In this document: positions 61,508-64,000 of the stretch, one piece after another
Position numbering within the stretch: position 1 is the stretch's first letter
Layout: the number at the start of each line of letters is the position of its first letter
From: Caenispirillum bisanense
Lineage (GTDB): Bacteria > Pseudomonadota > Alphaproteobacteria > Rhodospirillales > UBA2165
Direction: 5' to 3'
Assembly: GCA_945877815.1 (NCBI GenBank)
Contig: CAMDWJ010000009.1
Coordinates: 1-64,000, forward strand
DNA: 64,000 bases
Translations under genes and position numbers: made by a program
The notes under the pieces: model-generated
Database searches by the model: none
What the model saw: the letters and a program-made list of their open reading frames with translations, nothing else
What the model was told of the DNA's origin: nothing

Positions 61508-64000
<2,493 letters not shown>

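Overview
The window is chromosomal DNA from an alphaproteobacterium, probably Rhodospirillales-like. The evidence is the block pcm-like / tolC / popZ / valS, the block dgt-argS-SPOR-nagZ-M50-scpAB-tatABC-serS-pcm-LysM/M23, and generally GC-rich coding sequence with many ATGA or TGATG gene overlaps. The order and species cannot be fixed from sequence reading alone. Coding density is high, and no gene-free stretch exceeds 300 bases. I saw no rRNA, prophage, transposase or CRISPR array.

Layout. 1-8,051: a plus-strand acyl-CoA catabolic operon, with two subunits of a CoA-transferase-like enzyme (probably IpdAB-type), two paralogous acyl-CoA synthetases around a flavin reductase, a DMT exporter and a third acyl-CoA synthetase. 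8,130-9,797: an AT-richer gene for a membrane-anchored sugar-dehydrogenase-like beta-propeller fused to cytochrome c. 9,824-12,226: cupin, CaiB-type CoA-transferase and an esterase. 12,310-17,290: a GT4 glycosyltransferase, a TPR-glycosyltransferase and a membrane-fused spermidine-synthase-like protein. 17,287-20,245: the sulfate assimilation operon cysH-cysD-cysN on the minus strand, with an APS-reductase-type CysH and no APS kinase. 20,396-23,613: a GH17-GT2 beta-glucan synthase-like protein and a secreted protein. 23,841-23,996: tRNA-Cys and tRNA-Asn. 24,221-30,074: PCMT-like, TolC, PopZ and ValS. 30,282-39,978: mixed metabolic and transport genes, including an orphan ABC ATPase, an ECF42-type sigma factor with its DGPF/YCII partner and a matching promoter, ilvD and an SDR. 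40,076-41,694: an ECF sigma/anti-sigma pair led by a tiny secreted hexapeptide-repeat protein. 42,679-58,164: the conserved core block (xthA, erpA, dgt, argS, SPOR, nagZ, M50 protease, scpAB, tatABC, serS, thioesterase, pcm, LysM/M23 lipoprotein), interrupted by one unrecognised GT-A-like protein. 58,172-64,000: an EAL-CBS-GGDEF protein, an MFS transporter and the start of uvrA, which runs off the window.

How the genes fit together. The left end activates acids with CoA and probably opens or hydrolyses a ring-derived thioester. CysDN and CysH take sulfate to sulfite through APS. PopZ (pole and centromere anchoring) and ScpAB (SMC partners) serve chromosome segregation. The SPOR and LysM/M23 proteins, NagZ and TatABC serve the envelope and cell division. 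Two ECF sigma modules carry readable candidate promoters upstream of their own operons.

The most interesting points are the ECF42 promoter match, the hexapeptide-repeat/ECF operon, the terminator that ends eight bases before the valS start codon, the propeller-cytochrome fusion, the catalytic-Glu-less CoA-transferase-like pair, and the unrecognised 378-residue protein at 51,639.
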